Part shown: positions 35,866 through 46,925 of the stretch, in pieces
How positions within the stretch are numbered: the first letter of the stretch is position 1
Layout: every line of letters starts with the position of its first letter
Assembly: GCA_028571685.1 (NCBI GenBank)
Contig: CM053152.1
Location: forward strand, 20,530,001-20,594,000
DNA from: Heterohyrax brucei
Lineage: Eukaryota; Chordata; Mammalia; Hyracoidea; Procaviidae
Reading direction: 5' to 3'
Length of the DNA: 64,000 nucleotides
Notes under the pieces: model-generated
The model's database searches: none
What the model saw: only the letters and a program-made list of their open reading frames with translations
What the model was told of the DNA's origin: nothing
Made by a program: the position numbers and the translations under genes

Positions 35866-36050
35866 TATAGGAACACTGCTGGCATGTTGATTAAAGTGCT
35901 GGACTCTAAACAAATTGTCAGCAATTCAAATCGCCGGCAGCTCCGTGGGAAAAAGATGTGGCAGTTTTCTTCCATAGAGATTTATAGCCTCAGAAACCCT
36001 ATGGGGTCACTATGAGGTCTGAATCAACTCCATGACAATGAGTTTTATGA
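35866..36050 (+). mobile_element. AfroSINE, diverged
   Basis: aggaacactgctggcatgtt through ggcagctccgtgggaaaaag to aaccctatggggtcactatg and caactccatgacaatgagtt. It contains the subtype segment with cttccatagagatttatagc. It sits head-to-head with the antisense copy just upstream. Confidence 0.84.
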
Positions 36051-36139
36051 GCTAAATGTCTCAAGATTAATATCTTTAGGTTTATATCCATTGTGGGGCC
36101 ACAGATAAAACTCATTTAACATACTCCAGCCTATTCCTT

Positions 36140-36350
36140 AGGAGCAAGCAGAGTTGGGAAGAGAATGGGCTCTGGAGTCAGATTCCCCAGCTTTAGATCT
36201 CAATGCACCACATATTAAAGGTGCAGTGATCTCTGTGTGCCTCCATGTTATCAGTTATAAAATAATGTTAATAATAGGAACTACTTAATCATGTTGTGAA
36301 GACTCCCTGTCCACAAAGTACCTGCAGCAGTTTCTGGGACACAGTAAACG
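36140..36350 (+). repeat. MIR
   Basis: agaatgggctctggagtcag, the diverged gatctctgtgtgcctccatg core, ataataggaactacttaatc and the ctgggacacagtaaacg end follow the MIR order. Confidence 0.7.
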
Positions 36351-36419
36351 GGTAAGAAATGGCGGTGCTCCTGATGGTGTTTTGTATGGTTCAAATACTA
36401 CAGAAATTACTATGTCTCT

Positions 36420-36965
36420 GTAGTTGCTTTGTCACTTTCGGCTCTTAGCAAGCCCATGCATAACAGAATGAAGCACTGGGTGGCCCTGCACCATCAATTG
36501 TTGCTGTATTTCAGCCAGTTGCTGCAGCCGCTTTGTCAATTTGTCTCATTGATAGTCTTTCTCTTTTCCACTGTCTGCTTTACCAAGCATGATGTCCTTC
36601 TTCAGAGACAGTCTTGCTGGTAATATGTCCAAAATAATTGAGATAAAGCTGTTCTATCCTATCTTCTAAAGAGTATTCTCGCTGTTTTTCTTCCAAGATA
36701 AATTTTTCATTCTTCTTGCAGTCCATGGTACATTCAGTATTCTTTGCCAGCACCATAATTGAAAGGCAGTAGTTTTTCTTCAGTCTTCCATATTCATTCT
36801 TCAGCTTTCACATGTATATAAGGCAACTGAAAATACCATGTTTTGGTTGCACACACCTTAGTCCTCAAAGTGACATCTTAACTTTTTTTAACACTTTAAA
36901 GAGGTCTTTTGCAGCACATTTGCCCACTGCAGTATGCTATTTGATTTCTTGACTTATGCTTCCAA
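36420..36965 (-). mobile_element. RTE1 3' end, antisense, 5'-truncated
   Basis: From the inverted 3' end (gttgctttgtcactttcggc) through accaagcatgatgtccttct to cttgacttatgcttcca, this is the RTE1 C-terminal ORF read backwards. It is about 545 bp long, so heavily 5'-truncated. Confidence 0.85.
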
Positions 36966-37165
36966 GTTCCAAGCACTATGCTGAACCAACACAAATGAAA
37001 TGATGTGTAGGCATGCTCTGCTGTAGCCCCCTGGTATTTCGCAGTTCCTCAGTCTCTCTCTAGTACTCTTGGAGCATTGTTCACCTCCCTTCTCATTCAT
37101 TCACCACTTGTGTCCACTCTCTGTTTCCATGAAAAATATGGCTCTTAAAAAGCCACATAGTCTTT

Positions 37166-37379
37166 TTCTAAGAGAATGTTCTTCACCCCATATTGGTGAG
37201 TGGCACCAGGGTCTTAAAAGCCAGCAAGCTTCCATCTAAGGAACATCAATTGCTGCCAGTGCACCTGGAACAGATGAAAACCAACAACATCAAAGACATG
37301 AGGAAAAGTGACCTCAGGAGACAGAAGGACCCATATGATTGGGAGACTATATCAGCAGGACAACAGAACAACTATAGGC
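37166..37379 (+). mobile_element. L1 3' UTR, left part
   Basis: cttcaccccatattggtgag, gtggcaccagggtcttaaaa and agacatgaggaaaagtgacc are the L1 3' UTR found also at 26.6 and 60.7 kb. It stops at ...agaacaactata, where a mariner is inserted, and continues at 38600. Confidence 0.83.
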
Positions 37380-38599
37380 CTGCCAGTTAAGTTCACAAAC
37401 TCATCCTAGAAAAAGTGCTACATTCTTCATTGCTGAATATCACTATGGTTACCTTCGAAGTCCTCCCCTTGGGAAATTATGCACTGATGCCAGCACCTAG
37501 TCCACCCTTCAAAGCGATTTTGAAACTCTCTGGTATGGCCATCAAAGCTGTTGTCATATTATCTTTGATGTCCCAAATGGCATCAAAATGTCTTCCTTTC
37601 AATATTTCCTTTATCTTCAGGTGAACAAAAAGAGTCAATGGGGGGACAGATCAGGTGAGTAGGTAGGGTGTTCCAATACATTTACTGGCCAAAAAGTCCC
37701 CCACAGACAGTGCTGTGTGAGCTGGTGCATTGTCATGATGCAGGAGCCATGAGGTGCTGATGAAAAGTTTAGGTTGTTTTTGTCTCATTCACACAAATTT
37801 CTCAGCACTTCCACATAGTAAACTTGGTTAACTGATTGTCCAATTGATAGAAATTCATAACGAACAGTCCTTCTGATGTTAAAAAAAAGGTTAGCAACAT
37901 CATTTTGACTCTTGATTTGGACTGACAGAATCTTTTTGGTCTGCGAGAATTGGCTGACTTTCACTGTGCACTTTGACTGTTTGTTTCAGGGTCATATTGG
38001 CGCCTCCATGTTTCACCACTGGTAATAACATGGCCCAGGATGTTGTCTTGCCTCTCCAAAAGGTCTTGGCAAACTTTGAGTCTTCTGCTTTTGTTTATTG
38101 CTGAGCTCCTTCAGGACTATCTTTGCACACACCTTTGTCATGCCAATGTTTTTAGTTAAGATTTTCCTGTTTCTCTGTGGACGAATTTTTGCAATGTTTT
38201 TATCAGTTCTGCTTGTTATTAGCTTCCCTGACCTCTCTTCAATAGTGATGCTTTCTCTTTCCTCAAAAAAACATTTAATCCATTGTATACACCGCCATTT
38301 TCTTCATGGTATTATCCCCATAAACAGGCTAACATGTCCCTGATTTCACTTCTACTCTTGCCAAGCTTAACAAATTTAATGTTTGTTTGTTGCTGTAATT
38401 CAGCCTCTGACATTCTCATGATGGCACACAAAAACACGCAACAGTAATGAACACCACTCAGCAAGACACCGCCACATGTTGACATGAACACAACTGTGAG
38501 ACACTGGTATACCAAGGGTATGAAACCTTGCTGAGTTACTGATACAGTGCTACCAGCGTAAGCCACAGTGGCAAGTTTGCAGACTTAATTGTCAGACCT
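37380..38599 (-). mobile_element. mariner-like DNA transposon in L1
   Basis: The ends are inverted repeats: ggcctgccagttaagttcac on the left and the reverse complement tctgacaattaagtctgcaa on the right. The left neighbour ends in TA and the right begins TG, as expected from a TA target with one mutation. L1 3' UTR is continuous across it. Length is about 1.2 kb, normal for mariner. Confidence 0.83.
37420..38560 (-). pseudogene. mariner transposase, broken
   Basis: The minus strand at about 37690-37760 reads WLLHHDNAPAHTALSVGDFL, the conserved block with the second catalytic aspartate of the DD34D triad. The N-terminal part lies towards 38500. The following SPDLAP-type block is degraded. Stops and frameshifts occur throughout, so no active transposase is expected. 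Confidence 0.8.
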
Positions 38600-39112
38600 C
38601 ATGGATGGTGCCCAGCCACCTCTGAAGACTGCTCTAACAAGGGCACAATGTAGAGTAACTGACGATAGCATGTGAGAAAGAGGTGAGCAGATCTAGAACT
38701 CTACTGAAAGACCAGACTTGATGGTCTGACAGTCTCAAGGGTCCCCTGAGAACACAGCCCCTAGACTTACTGCTACCCCAGAGCTAAAACCAGTACTGAA
38801 GCCAACACTCGGACAAAGGATGGTCTGGACCTGGGGACACAGAGCAATGCAGATGGTGTGTGTACTTTATGGTTTTATATATATATATGAGGCTTTCCTA
38901 CTGGTTTCTTTTTAGAGGGGAGAGGAGAGGGTGGAGAGGAGGGAACAGGTGTTGGCTGAGTGGATACTAGAAGTAAAGAATGGAAACGTAGAGTGTGCTG
39001 TCCCAGGGTGGGGGGAGCAGATAGAGTTGCAGAGAGGCAGATGTTCAGGGGGTTTAGCTGTCAAATTTACTTGGACTGTAAACTTTTACTTAATCACAAT
39101 AAAAAAAAAATT
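38600..39112 (+). mobile_element. L1 3' UTR, right part
   Basis: atggtgcccagccacctctg resumes the 3' UTR; then gaccagacttgatggtctga, ctgaagccaacactcggaca, a (TA)7 run at 38875-38889, ggactgtaaacttttactta and a terminal AATAAA followed by an A run. Confidence 0.83.
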
Positions 39113-39871
39113 ACACACACAGCAGCTAGGTTGTCCCAGCAGTCTCTCCAAGGGTAAGAGGGAATGTACAATGCTGTCTCTCAATGAGAAAACAGAAATC
39201 TTAGATCTTTTGATAAGTGACGTTTTGTTTGCCAAAGTGAGCCATAAGGTCGATTAGAACAGATTGAGCATTTGCACAGTAAAGCAGAAAGAAGCTGAAA
39301 CTCATGGAAGTGTTAGTGCAGTCCCTACAATGGCAAAAATTATCTCTCTGGTTCATGATAAGGTTGCTTGCAAAGACTAAGAAAGCATTCAAAATAAGCA
39401 TTAACAGCTATTTACATAGCATGTACACTGTACTAGGCATTGTAATCTAGACATGATTTAAATTATACAGGAGGATGTACTAGGTTATATACAAATACTA
39501 TGAATTTTTATATAAGGAAATTGAGCATTCCACGGGAGTCTTAGATCCAGTCCCCTAGGATACCAAAGGGTTTGTATTTGTATTGGTTCAGCACAGTGCC
39601 TGTAACTTGGAAGCAGCAGTCAAAACTCTTACTTTGTAAAAGAAACTTGGTCAGTGTCATTTCACTTTCATGAAGGGCAAAGCCAGGACTCATCTCAGGC
39701 CTTTTCTAATTGTAAACTGCTTTTAGTTTGTCTCCTACCGCCTTGACCCTTCAACATGATAATATGTAGCACCGAATGTTAAAATGAGTATTAAATAGTA
39801 AAATACTCCTAAGTAGCATGAGAACACTAATGTCTGAAATCTCTATATTTCTCTGCCCATACCTTTCTCAG
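39113..39871. other. SPIRE1 intron, unassigned
   Basis: It contains a possible degenerate MIR (around 39400-39680, gctatttacatagcatgtac and agggcaaagccaggactcat) and otherwise no nameable feature. A polypyrimidine stretch (tctctgcccatacctttctc) precedes the next exon. Confidence 0.45.
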
Positions 39872-39962
39872 GAAGAAACTATGCACAAGTCAACCAGCAG
39901 CAGTAGTGTTTCCCCTTCCTTCCTTGAAGACCCCTTACTGGAGACTGTCTCAACTAAGAAGA
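39872..39962 (+). CDS. SPIRE1: SPIRE1 coding exon: serine-rich linker
   Basis: The acceptor is cctttctcag and the donor is gtaagtat. The exon starts in phase 0, in register with the end of the 2686-2858 exon (LDSSDSE followed by [15 protein letters not shown]), and leaves one base that joins two bases of the next exon. It encodes 30 residues (ends STKK) rich in serine, acidic and proline residues, expected to be disordered linker with possible phosphorylation sites. Its first residues (EE) extend the acidic [10 protein letters not shown] motif of the previous exon. No globular domain is visible. Confidence 0.92.
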
Positions 39963-40924
39963 GTAAGTATTCATCATACAAAGAACAGGCGTCACAACCA
40001 CTCTAAAGTGCGCCAGACCTAGGATAAGGATCTCAGAGTGCTCTGTGATCATTTCTGGTAGAAACAGCTAACCATAAAATTTCACTAGTCAAGAATAGAA
40101 AGATTCAGTTATTTTCCTAGGCTTATATCATTAAGATAGGGCTGAGCTAGTTACTGGATTGCAGGTTCTTAATTTACAGGACATCAATAAGATTTTTGTT
40201 GACAGATAATTGTTTCTAGTTGTATGAAATTAAGCAACCTGTTTTATACACACACATTTAGATTAATTATCACCTTGTCTGAATTTAAGCCAGAATCCCT
40301 AGATAATGACATATTTATCATTCCCTCTCTACATACAGACACATACACATGCATATTTCCACATACATGTGTAGGTATTAAAAACAACTTTATTTCTCTT
40401 CACACAGTAGACTCTGGTCACAGAAAGCTAAGGTTAATTGATTCGTAAACACTTTTAATAATCTTGTTCACTTACAAAAAACCACAAAGGATTAAAAATT
40501 ACATATTAACACTAATAAAGGGAAATGCATGGACAAATATAGGGACTAGCAACAAAGTAGTCATGCTTGATAATTCTAAATGTTTTGTCTTCATGTTTTT
40601 TAATAAATATACAAAAGGCAATGATAAAATCATGTTACAGGGGACATGAAATATAAAGATACAATTAGTGATAACAACAAAAGATATATCATTTCTTACA
40701 TGTTACCACATTCAAGTTTGTACCACCTTACCCTAGAATATTATACATACAGCCTCTTAAATATAATACTCATGGTAACCACTAAAAAATATGTTAAAGA
40801 ATACATAAAAAGCTCTTGCCAGGCATCCTTGTGACAGTGACATTGTCTTTAAACCCTGCATGGCAATCCCTGACACACCACCATGATGCCCAGGGAAGAC
40901 AGGGCAACCTGGAAGTCCAACCAA
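39963..40924. other. SPIRE1 intron, unassigned
   Basis: AT-rich intron. About 40640-40830 resembles an L1-like A-rich stretch (aaagatacaattagtgataa), but I cannot place it. No exon is visible. Confidence 0.4.
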
Positions 40925-41730
40925 ACATTTTTGTTCATCCAAAGACTTCTCGAAAGAATTAAAAGACCACCCACAGAATGGGAAAAAATATTTGGCAACT
41001 CTATGTCAGATCGATGTCTGATCTCCATAATCTACAAGGTACTGATATCAACAAGAAAAAGGTACATGACCCAGTTAAGCGATGGGCAAAGTAAATGAGC
41101 AGATACTTTGCTAAAGAAGACATCCAGGCAGCTAAAAGACACATGAGGAAATGGTCACGATCATTAGCTATTAAAGAAATCCAAATCAAAACTACAATAA
41201 GATACCATCTAAACACAACAAAGTTGGCCATGATCCAAAAAACACAGAACAACAAATACTGGAGAAGCTGTGGAGAAATTGGAACTCTCCTACATTCCTG
41301 ATGGGATTGCAAAATGGTACAACCTCTTTGGAGAGCAATCTGGCATTTCCTTAAAAAGCTGGAAATAGATAGACTATTTGATCCAGTAATCCCACTGCTT
41401 GGAATATATCCTGCAGAATTAAGGACAGTCACATGAACAGATACATGCACATGAATGTTTATTGCAGCACAGTCCACAATAGCAAAAAGATGGAATTAAC
41501 CCAGATGCCCACAACAGATGAATGGATAAGCAAACTATGGTACATATACTCAGTGGAACATTATGCACTAATGAAGAACAATGATGATTTCAGGAAGCAT
41601 CTCGTAACCTGATTTCATTGAAAGACATTATGCTGAGTGCAGTCAGTCAGCAGCACAAGGAGAAATATTGTATGAGACTCCACAATGGGTTATGTAATGT
41701 AGTGCCTAATGCATAAGCAGCAAAACACAA
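40925..41730 (+). mobile_element. L1 ORF2 C-terminal fragment
   Basis: Frames read FIQRLLERIKRPPTEWEKIF, YFAKEDIQAAKRHMRKWSRS and further the MKNNDDFRKHL-like end near 41570, so this is the ORF2 C-terminus. It is truncated at the 5' side at about 40925 and gives way to an older L1 piece near 41730. Confidence 0.85.
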
Positions 41731-43275
41731 AATACATAAATGGAACCTTATAAAAATTAAAAACTTCCATTCATCACAAGATTTTACAAAAAAAGTGGAA
41801 AGGGAAGATAGTGACTGGGAGAATGTCATATCCTACAAGAATCTAATAACCAAAATATATAAATTAATTCAACAGCTTAACAACAAAAAAACAAAACACA
41901 TAACCCAATCATAAAATGAGCAAAGGACTTGAATAGACATTTCACCAAAGAGGACATTCAGATGACCACCAAACACATGAAAACATGCTCAGTGTCCTTA
42001 ACCATCAAAAAGATGCAAATCGAAACCACAAGAAACCATTTCACTCCCACTAGGATAGCTAAGCTTAAAAAAAAAAAGTTAGTGAGGATGTGGAGGAATT
42101 GGAACACTTTCCATAACTGGTGGGAGTGGGAGATTGTGCAGCCATTGTGGAGAATGGGTGTGGCAGTGTGATGGTTAAGACTGTTGTCAACATGGATGGG
42201 CCATGATACTCAGTGTTTTGGCAGTCATATGTTGTGATCACTTCCCTGCTGAGATTTGATGCATGATCAGCCTTATGATGGGATCTGCTGTGAGTAGCCA
42301 GTCAGCCGGAGAGGAGTTTTGTTGGGTGTGTGGTCTGCATCAAGTACAGGTAGACGTTCAGGCAGAGCTCAGGGAACTTTTGCTCATTCAGGATCCTGTA
42401 GCTGATTCCTGTTTGTCTGACCTCTAGTTCTTGGGACTTGAGCCATCAGTTTACCTACAGGTCTTGTGAGATTTGAACCCTGCTGTCCAGCCTGCCCATC
42501 TCTTGTGTTCACCAGCACCTGCAGCGTCTTGAATCAGGAGAAGCCTCTTTCCTAACCCATGGACTTGTGATGTCTAAGCCATTTTTTGATATAAATGTGT
42601 CTGTGTCTGTATTTGTGCCTGTGTCTGTGTCTGTGTGTTCACTTTTCTGGTTTTGCTTCTCTAGAAAACCCAGCCTAAGAGTGATAGTTCCTCACAAAAT
42701 TACAGTATGACCCAGCAGTTCCACTCCTAGGGATATATTCACAAGACTTGAAAGCAGAGACTTAAAGGAAGACTTGCACACCAGTGTTCATTGTAGCACT
42801 ATTTACAATCACAATAGCCAAAAGGTAGAAGCAACCTAAATGCCAATCAGCAGATGAATGGATAAAAAAAATATGGTACACATGTACAATGGAATACTAC
42901 TTAACCATAGGCAAAATGAAGTCTTGATACATGCCACAGTGTGGATGGAGCTGGAAGATACCATGCTGAGTGAAATAAGTGAATCACAAAAGGACAAATA
43001 CTCTGATCTCATGTATATAAAAAGACAAGAAAAGGAAAATGTGTAGAGAAGATAGTTTATTACTGTTACCAAGGGTGGGAGGGCAAGCAGGAGCATAACA
43101 GTGACAGAAATACTGCTGTCATTAAGGATAAGATTGTACAGCTGATTATTATAATTGTTGTCAGGAAGTTGTACATGTATAAAAAGTTGAATTGACCAAA
43201 GTTGTGTAGTAGATATGTTTACAACAGTGACCACAAAATAAAAAGAGTAGCTTCTGTGACTGTCCATGTAAAAAC
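41731..43275 (+). mobile_element. older L1 ORF2 C-terminus and 3' UTR, split by an LTR
   Basis: 41731-42170 encodes MNRHFTKEDIQMTTKHMKTC and WWEWEIVQPLWRMGVAV. After the LTR, 42681-43050 continues with a pssTPRDIFTRLESRDLKED-like block and GWSWKIPC/AEISESQKDKYSDL. The 3' UTR follows to an AATAAA at about 43238. It belongs to a different, older subfamily from the adjoining 40925-41730 piece. Confidence 0.75.
42171..42680 (+). mobile_element. solo LTR (ERVL/MLT2-like) inside the L1
   Basis: It begins tgatggttaagactgttgtc and ends ggttttgcttctctagaaaa then cccagcctaaga, both typical of ERVL-type LTRs. L1 sequence is continuous across it (ggtgtggcagt, then gatagttcctcac), with cagtg/gagtg as a probable 5-bp target duplication. 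A gtgtct hexamer-like repeat is at 42597-42640. No internal retroviral sequence is present. Confidence 0.68.
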
Positions 43276-44135
43276 AAAAACCTCATGGAATTTGGCTCCT
43301 TTGTAGTTTTAGGGTCATAGTTTCTTGGGACATCCCAGTTAAATGGCCTAATAAGATGTTTGGCGCTTCTGTGCTATCTGCTAGATCACGTGTAGTGTCT
43401 TGGGCCTTCAATCCTTGCAAGCAGCCATCCAGGAAACAACAGTGGTCACTGTTCACCTTGGGCAACCCAGAGAGGGTGGTCAGGAACAAGAGGAAGACAC
43501 GGAGGATGTGACTGGCTGCCCACATGAACAGCTGCCCCCTTTGCCGTGAGATGAGAGAACTGGAGGGTGCCCAGCTACTATTACTAAATATTTTGATAAA
43601 GATTTCATAGAAGAATCCTGATCAAAGAGGGAAAGTAGAAAACAGAATTTCAAATTCTTATGGTCTCCAGACTTTTTGGAGCCATTGATGGTGAATGATC
43701 TCCAGAAACTATTGCCTTCAGATATCTTCAAATCTTAAACCAAAAACATCCCCTGAAGTCACCTTAAAACCAATCAGTAGTTTAGCTTAACTAGTAAAAA
43801 GGTCTGCCTTGAGTTTTGTGCTCTTTTAAGAACCACCTATATGGGATCAAATTGACAACAGTAACTCGAATAATTGGATAGGAACTGTAGGTACAGGGAG
43901 TTTATGTGAATGAGGGAGGGACAATTCAGAAAAGGAGGATAAGAAAAGTTGCACAACTCAAAGAATGTAAGTCAGTGTCACTAAACTGTACATGTAGAAA
44001 CTGTTTTTAAAAAAGTCTTGATGGATTGTGATAAATGTAACTAATGTCACTGAACAATTTATGTGAAATTTTCAAATTGGAACCTACCTTGCTGGGTAAA
44101 CTTTCACCGAAAGCTGAATAAAATAATATTTTAAA
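43276..44135 (+). repeat. retrotransposon 3' end, unnamed
   Basis: The stretch runs from ctcctttgtagttttagggt to ttcaccgaaagctgaataaa with an AATAAA near 44117 and then AT-rich sequence. It reads like the 3' UTR of a further retrotransposon of L1 type (ctatatgggatcaaattgac). No coding block is visible, so the family is not established. Confidence 0.45.
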
Positions 44136-44669
44136 TTATATATTAATATTTTCTTAGAACATCTGTGTGATTTCCCATAAACACAGAGCTTTTAACAGTT
44201 AAAGTTACTACAGTAATATTTTGACTCACTTAACAGGTTACAGCATGAACTATAGGAACTGAACTTCGTTATTACTTGTACTTGGTCATGCCCCTTAGAC
44301 TTTACGGAGACCTAGTTAAATAGTGGGTTTCTGTGTTCTTTCTCAAATGAAAATTATATTCTTCATGTTCCTTGATGGTTCTTCTTAGTTGTACAGTACA
44401 GTTAAATGGATCATATTTAACTTTATGCTGACTTTCACTTCTCTGTGCCAGCTACCACTACAGCCTTACTTTGCAGATCTCATAGGCAGAAGTAATAAAA
44501 CTCTGGCAGCATAATCTTTAGTGTCCTCCTACTAATGTTTTCAGAATATGAATATGAAACAATTCAGAACGTAAAACATTCTCCTTTTAACTGTGTCTCA
44601 AAATAAGCAGAGGAAACAATGGTACAGTATTAATTTAAGAGCTTAACTTGTTAAAATATTATTTGTAAA
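44136..44669. other. SPIRE1 intron, unassigned
   Basis: I see no exon, no young repeat and no strong open frame in this stretch. Confidence 0.4.
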
Positions 44670-45600
44670 AATGGTGTGGCAGGTGTTAGACCTCCTCATC
44701 AGATTTCACAAGAAGGAGAAGAGAAGCAACACCATGGCCCAAGGCTGATTCCTGTGAAGCAGAGGGCATACCTAATTCCTCTATCCAGCCTTTTTACCAG
44801 TTTTGACACCAACCATCCCTCCCACAGCACTCTCTGTAATAATTTGTTGCAGCGGTAGCAAAATTTCACAGACAATACTCAGGATTATGGGCTTTATTAG
44901 GGAAGTAACAGGTTACAATTCAGGATCAGGAAGACTCAGAATACAGTTCTTCATCAGGACAGCCTCAGCCATGCCCTCAAGCAAGCCTCGCTGTGGCCCT
45001 CGGCCGTTAGCCCTTCAGCCCAGCCTCTGTCCTGCAAATGTTGCAAGTATGTTATTACAAAGCTCTTCAGCTACTCCATTTAGTGCCCAGAGACCCTGCT
45101 GCACCAGTCAAACTTAGCCCAAAGGCACTGAGTTCTGCCACTCAGAGGGTCAGCAAGCCTCCTGCCCAGAGGGACTCAGCTTTCTTGTTCCATCTCCTGC
45201 CAGGCTCCTGCTTGTGCTGCCATTATTTCTCTGCCACTGCTTCACACCATCTCTTGTTGTCTTTGGTGTTACAGCCTTCTGTCTCCTGCATATAGAGTAC
45301 CTTCTCCATGCGAGAACATGCTCTGTTCCTTGCTCTTCTTCTCTTGATGGTAGTGAGGTCCCCACTTTCTGCCTCTAGGATGTCTCATTTTGAGCTTAGC
45401 AGAATGACAACACTGAACAGACCCCCATCAAGGTTCCATACACTTAATTTGCTTGTTCTCACCTCCACGAGTATGTCATGCACCTTATGTGTCTTATTAG
45501 CAAGCTCCAGGCTGCATGGTGGGCCACAAGTACCTTACCTGTATAGTTACACCTTTGGTTGGAGTTGCAAGACCACACCAAAAAATGATCCATCATGCTG
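44670..45600 (-). mobile_element. LTR-like segment, antisense
   Basis: On the minus strand a poly(A) signal (aataaa, inverted as tttatt at 44894-44899) is followed by gcccataatcctgagtattg and a short U5-like stretch. Upstream on the same strand lies about 700 bp of GC-richer sequence. This resembles an ERV LTR, but neither the ends nor target duplications are secure. Confidence 0.4.
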
Positions 45601-46107
45601 TATCATTTAAATAGAGGTAGGGACAAGGAAGTCTTGATAAACATCTATAAGGAAAAGTTTTTATATTTTATCTTTAAAAAATAGAAAGTACACATGAGAA
45701 ATTTTAGGGTGATTGTTGGCTGCACAAAATGCATACTTTTTTTAATGGTTGACACTTCCATTGCAAAATGCTATGGACATTAACATTGAGGGCATTTACA
45801 TGAGCAAATATGAGATTATATGTAAATGCTGTTCTTATGTGTGAATTTGAATAAATACTAAAAATATTGAATATTTTCTGCTTTTTCCTTGTTATTTTTA
45901 TAGCAATTTTATCTGCAAAGATTCTTCTGTAACAATCCTCAAAGCATTACCCTAAGGACTACTATCCAGTGTACCCCTCCAGTGAAACAAACACTTCACC
46001 TTTAAATGCAGTGTTTGTCATGAATAATGAAGGCTTCTCTGTTAGAACATTCAAAATCTAAGATTTTTGTTTTATGAGAGGTTTATTTCATTTGCTTAAA
46101 TCTTTAG
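45601..46107. other. SPIRE1 intron, unassigned
   Basis: AT-rich, no repeat recognised. The acceptor of the next exon (tttgcttaaatctttag) has a weak pyrimidine tract. Confidence 0.45.
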
Positions 46108-46250
46108 AGCCTCCACAATTCTTGCCCATATCCTCAACACCCCAGCCAGAGAGACGGCAGCCACCCCAGAGACGCCATTCCATTGAGAAAGAAACACCTA
46201 CTAATGTGAGACAGTTTCTACCACCCTCCAAGCAGAGTTCCAGATCTCTG
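46108..46250 (+). CDS. SPIRE1: SPIRE1 coding exon: proline/arginine-rich linker
   Basis: The acceptor is taaatctttag and the donor is gtaagtaatc. The first two bases (AG) complete a lysine codon with the last base of the previous exon, and the exon ends at a codon boundary after SSRSL. It encodes 47 further residues including [20 protein letters not shown] and [20 protein letters not shown], a basic, proline-rich and presumably disordered segment just before the Spir-box. The phase-0 end allows either the alternative ExonC (48699-48872) or the Spir-box exon (52888-53025) to follow without a frame change. Confidence 0.94.
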
Positions 46251-46739
46251 GTAAGTAATCCAAAGTTCGGTATGGTAGCTTAAGGATCAACTGGAAGGCA
46301 CAGAATCATCGCTTCCTGGAAAAGATGATAAGAAAAAAATATTTCTCAAGTTTAAAATGAACTTCAAATAATCTTATTTATTTTTAACAGCTAAAGAAAA
46401 CAAACCTTGATAGTAACCTGAATGAAACTTGGCCATCTTTTTTTTTCCCCCGTCAGAAGACTTATCAACAGTTGAAAGTATAAACTGCTATTAAAGAAAT
46501 GCTTTCTTTCAAGGAGTAGTCCTCCCTTTAAAAGATACTAATTCCTAATTAAGAAAAACTTCATAGGGTCTAGCTACAGTAGATTGTTTCATTGGGGCAG
46601 AATGAAGGGGGAGAATTTTGATAGATCAGTTGCCATTGCACTTTGTTTTCACATAATGCTTTGTGATATTGAGAGCCATTCCTGATCATGTGGACAAGGT
46701 AACAGTGTTTGTTATCTTCCAGGAGACATCCAGGTTGGT

Positions 46740-46925
46740 TTTGTTGTTGCTGGCAGGTGCCATGGAGTTGGCTTCAACTCACAGTAACCTTATGTTATGG
46801 TGGAACAAAACATTGCCTGACCCTGCCTCGTCTTCACAATCATTGCTGTGTTTTAGTCCACTGTTGTAGCTACAGTGTCATTTCATCTCATTGATAGTCT
46901 CACTCTTTTTCATTGTCTGTCTACC
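46740..46925 (-). mobile_element. RTE1 3' end, antisense, short
   Basis: tgttgttgctggcaggtgcc, then caactcacagtaaccttatg and agtctcactctttttcattg reproduce the inverted last ~185 bp of RTE1. It is heavily 5'-truncated. Confidence 0.78.

Noticed and set aside
41001..41477. 158-codon minus-strand frame, longest in the window
   Set aside because: It is the antisense shadow of the L1 ORF2 fragment on the + strand.
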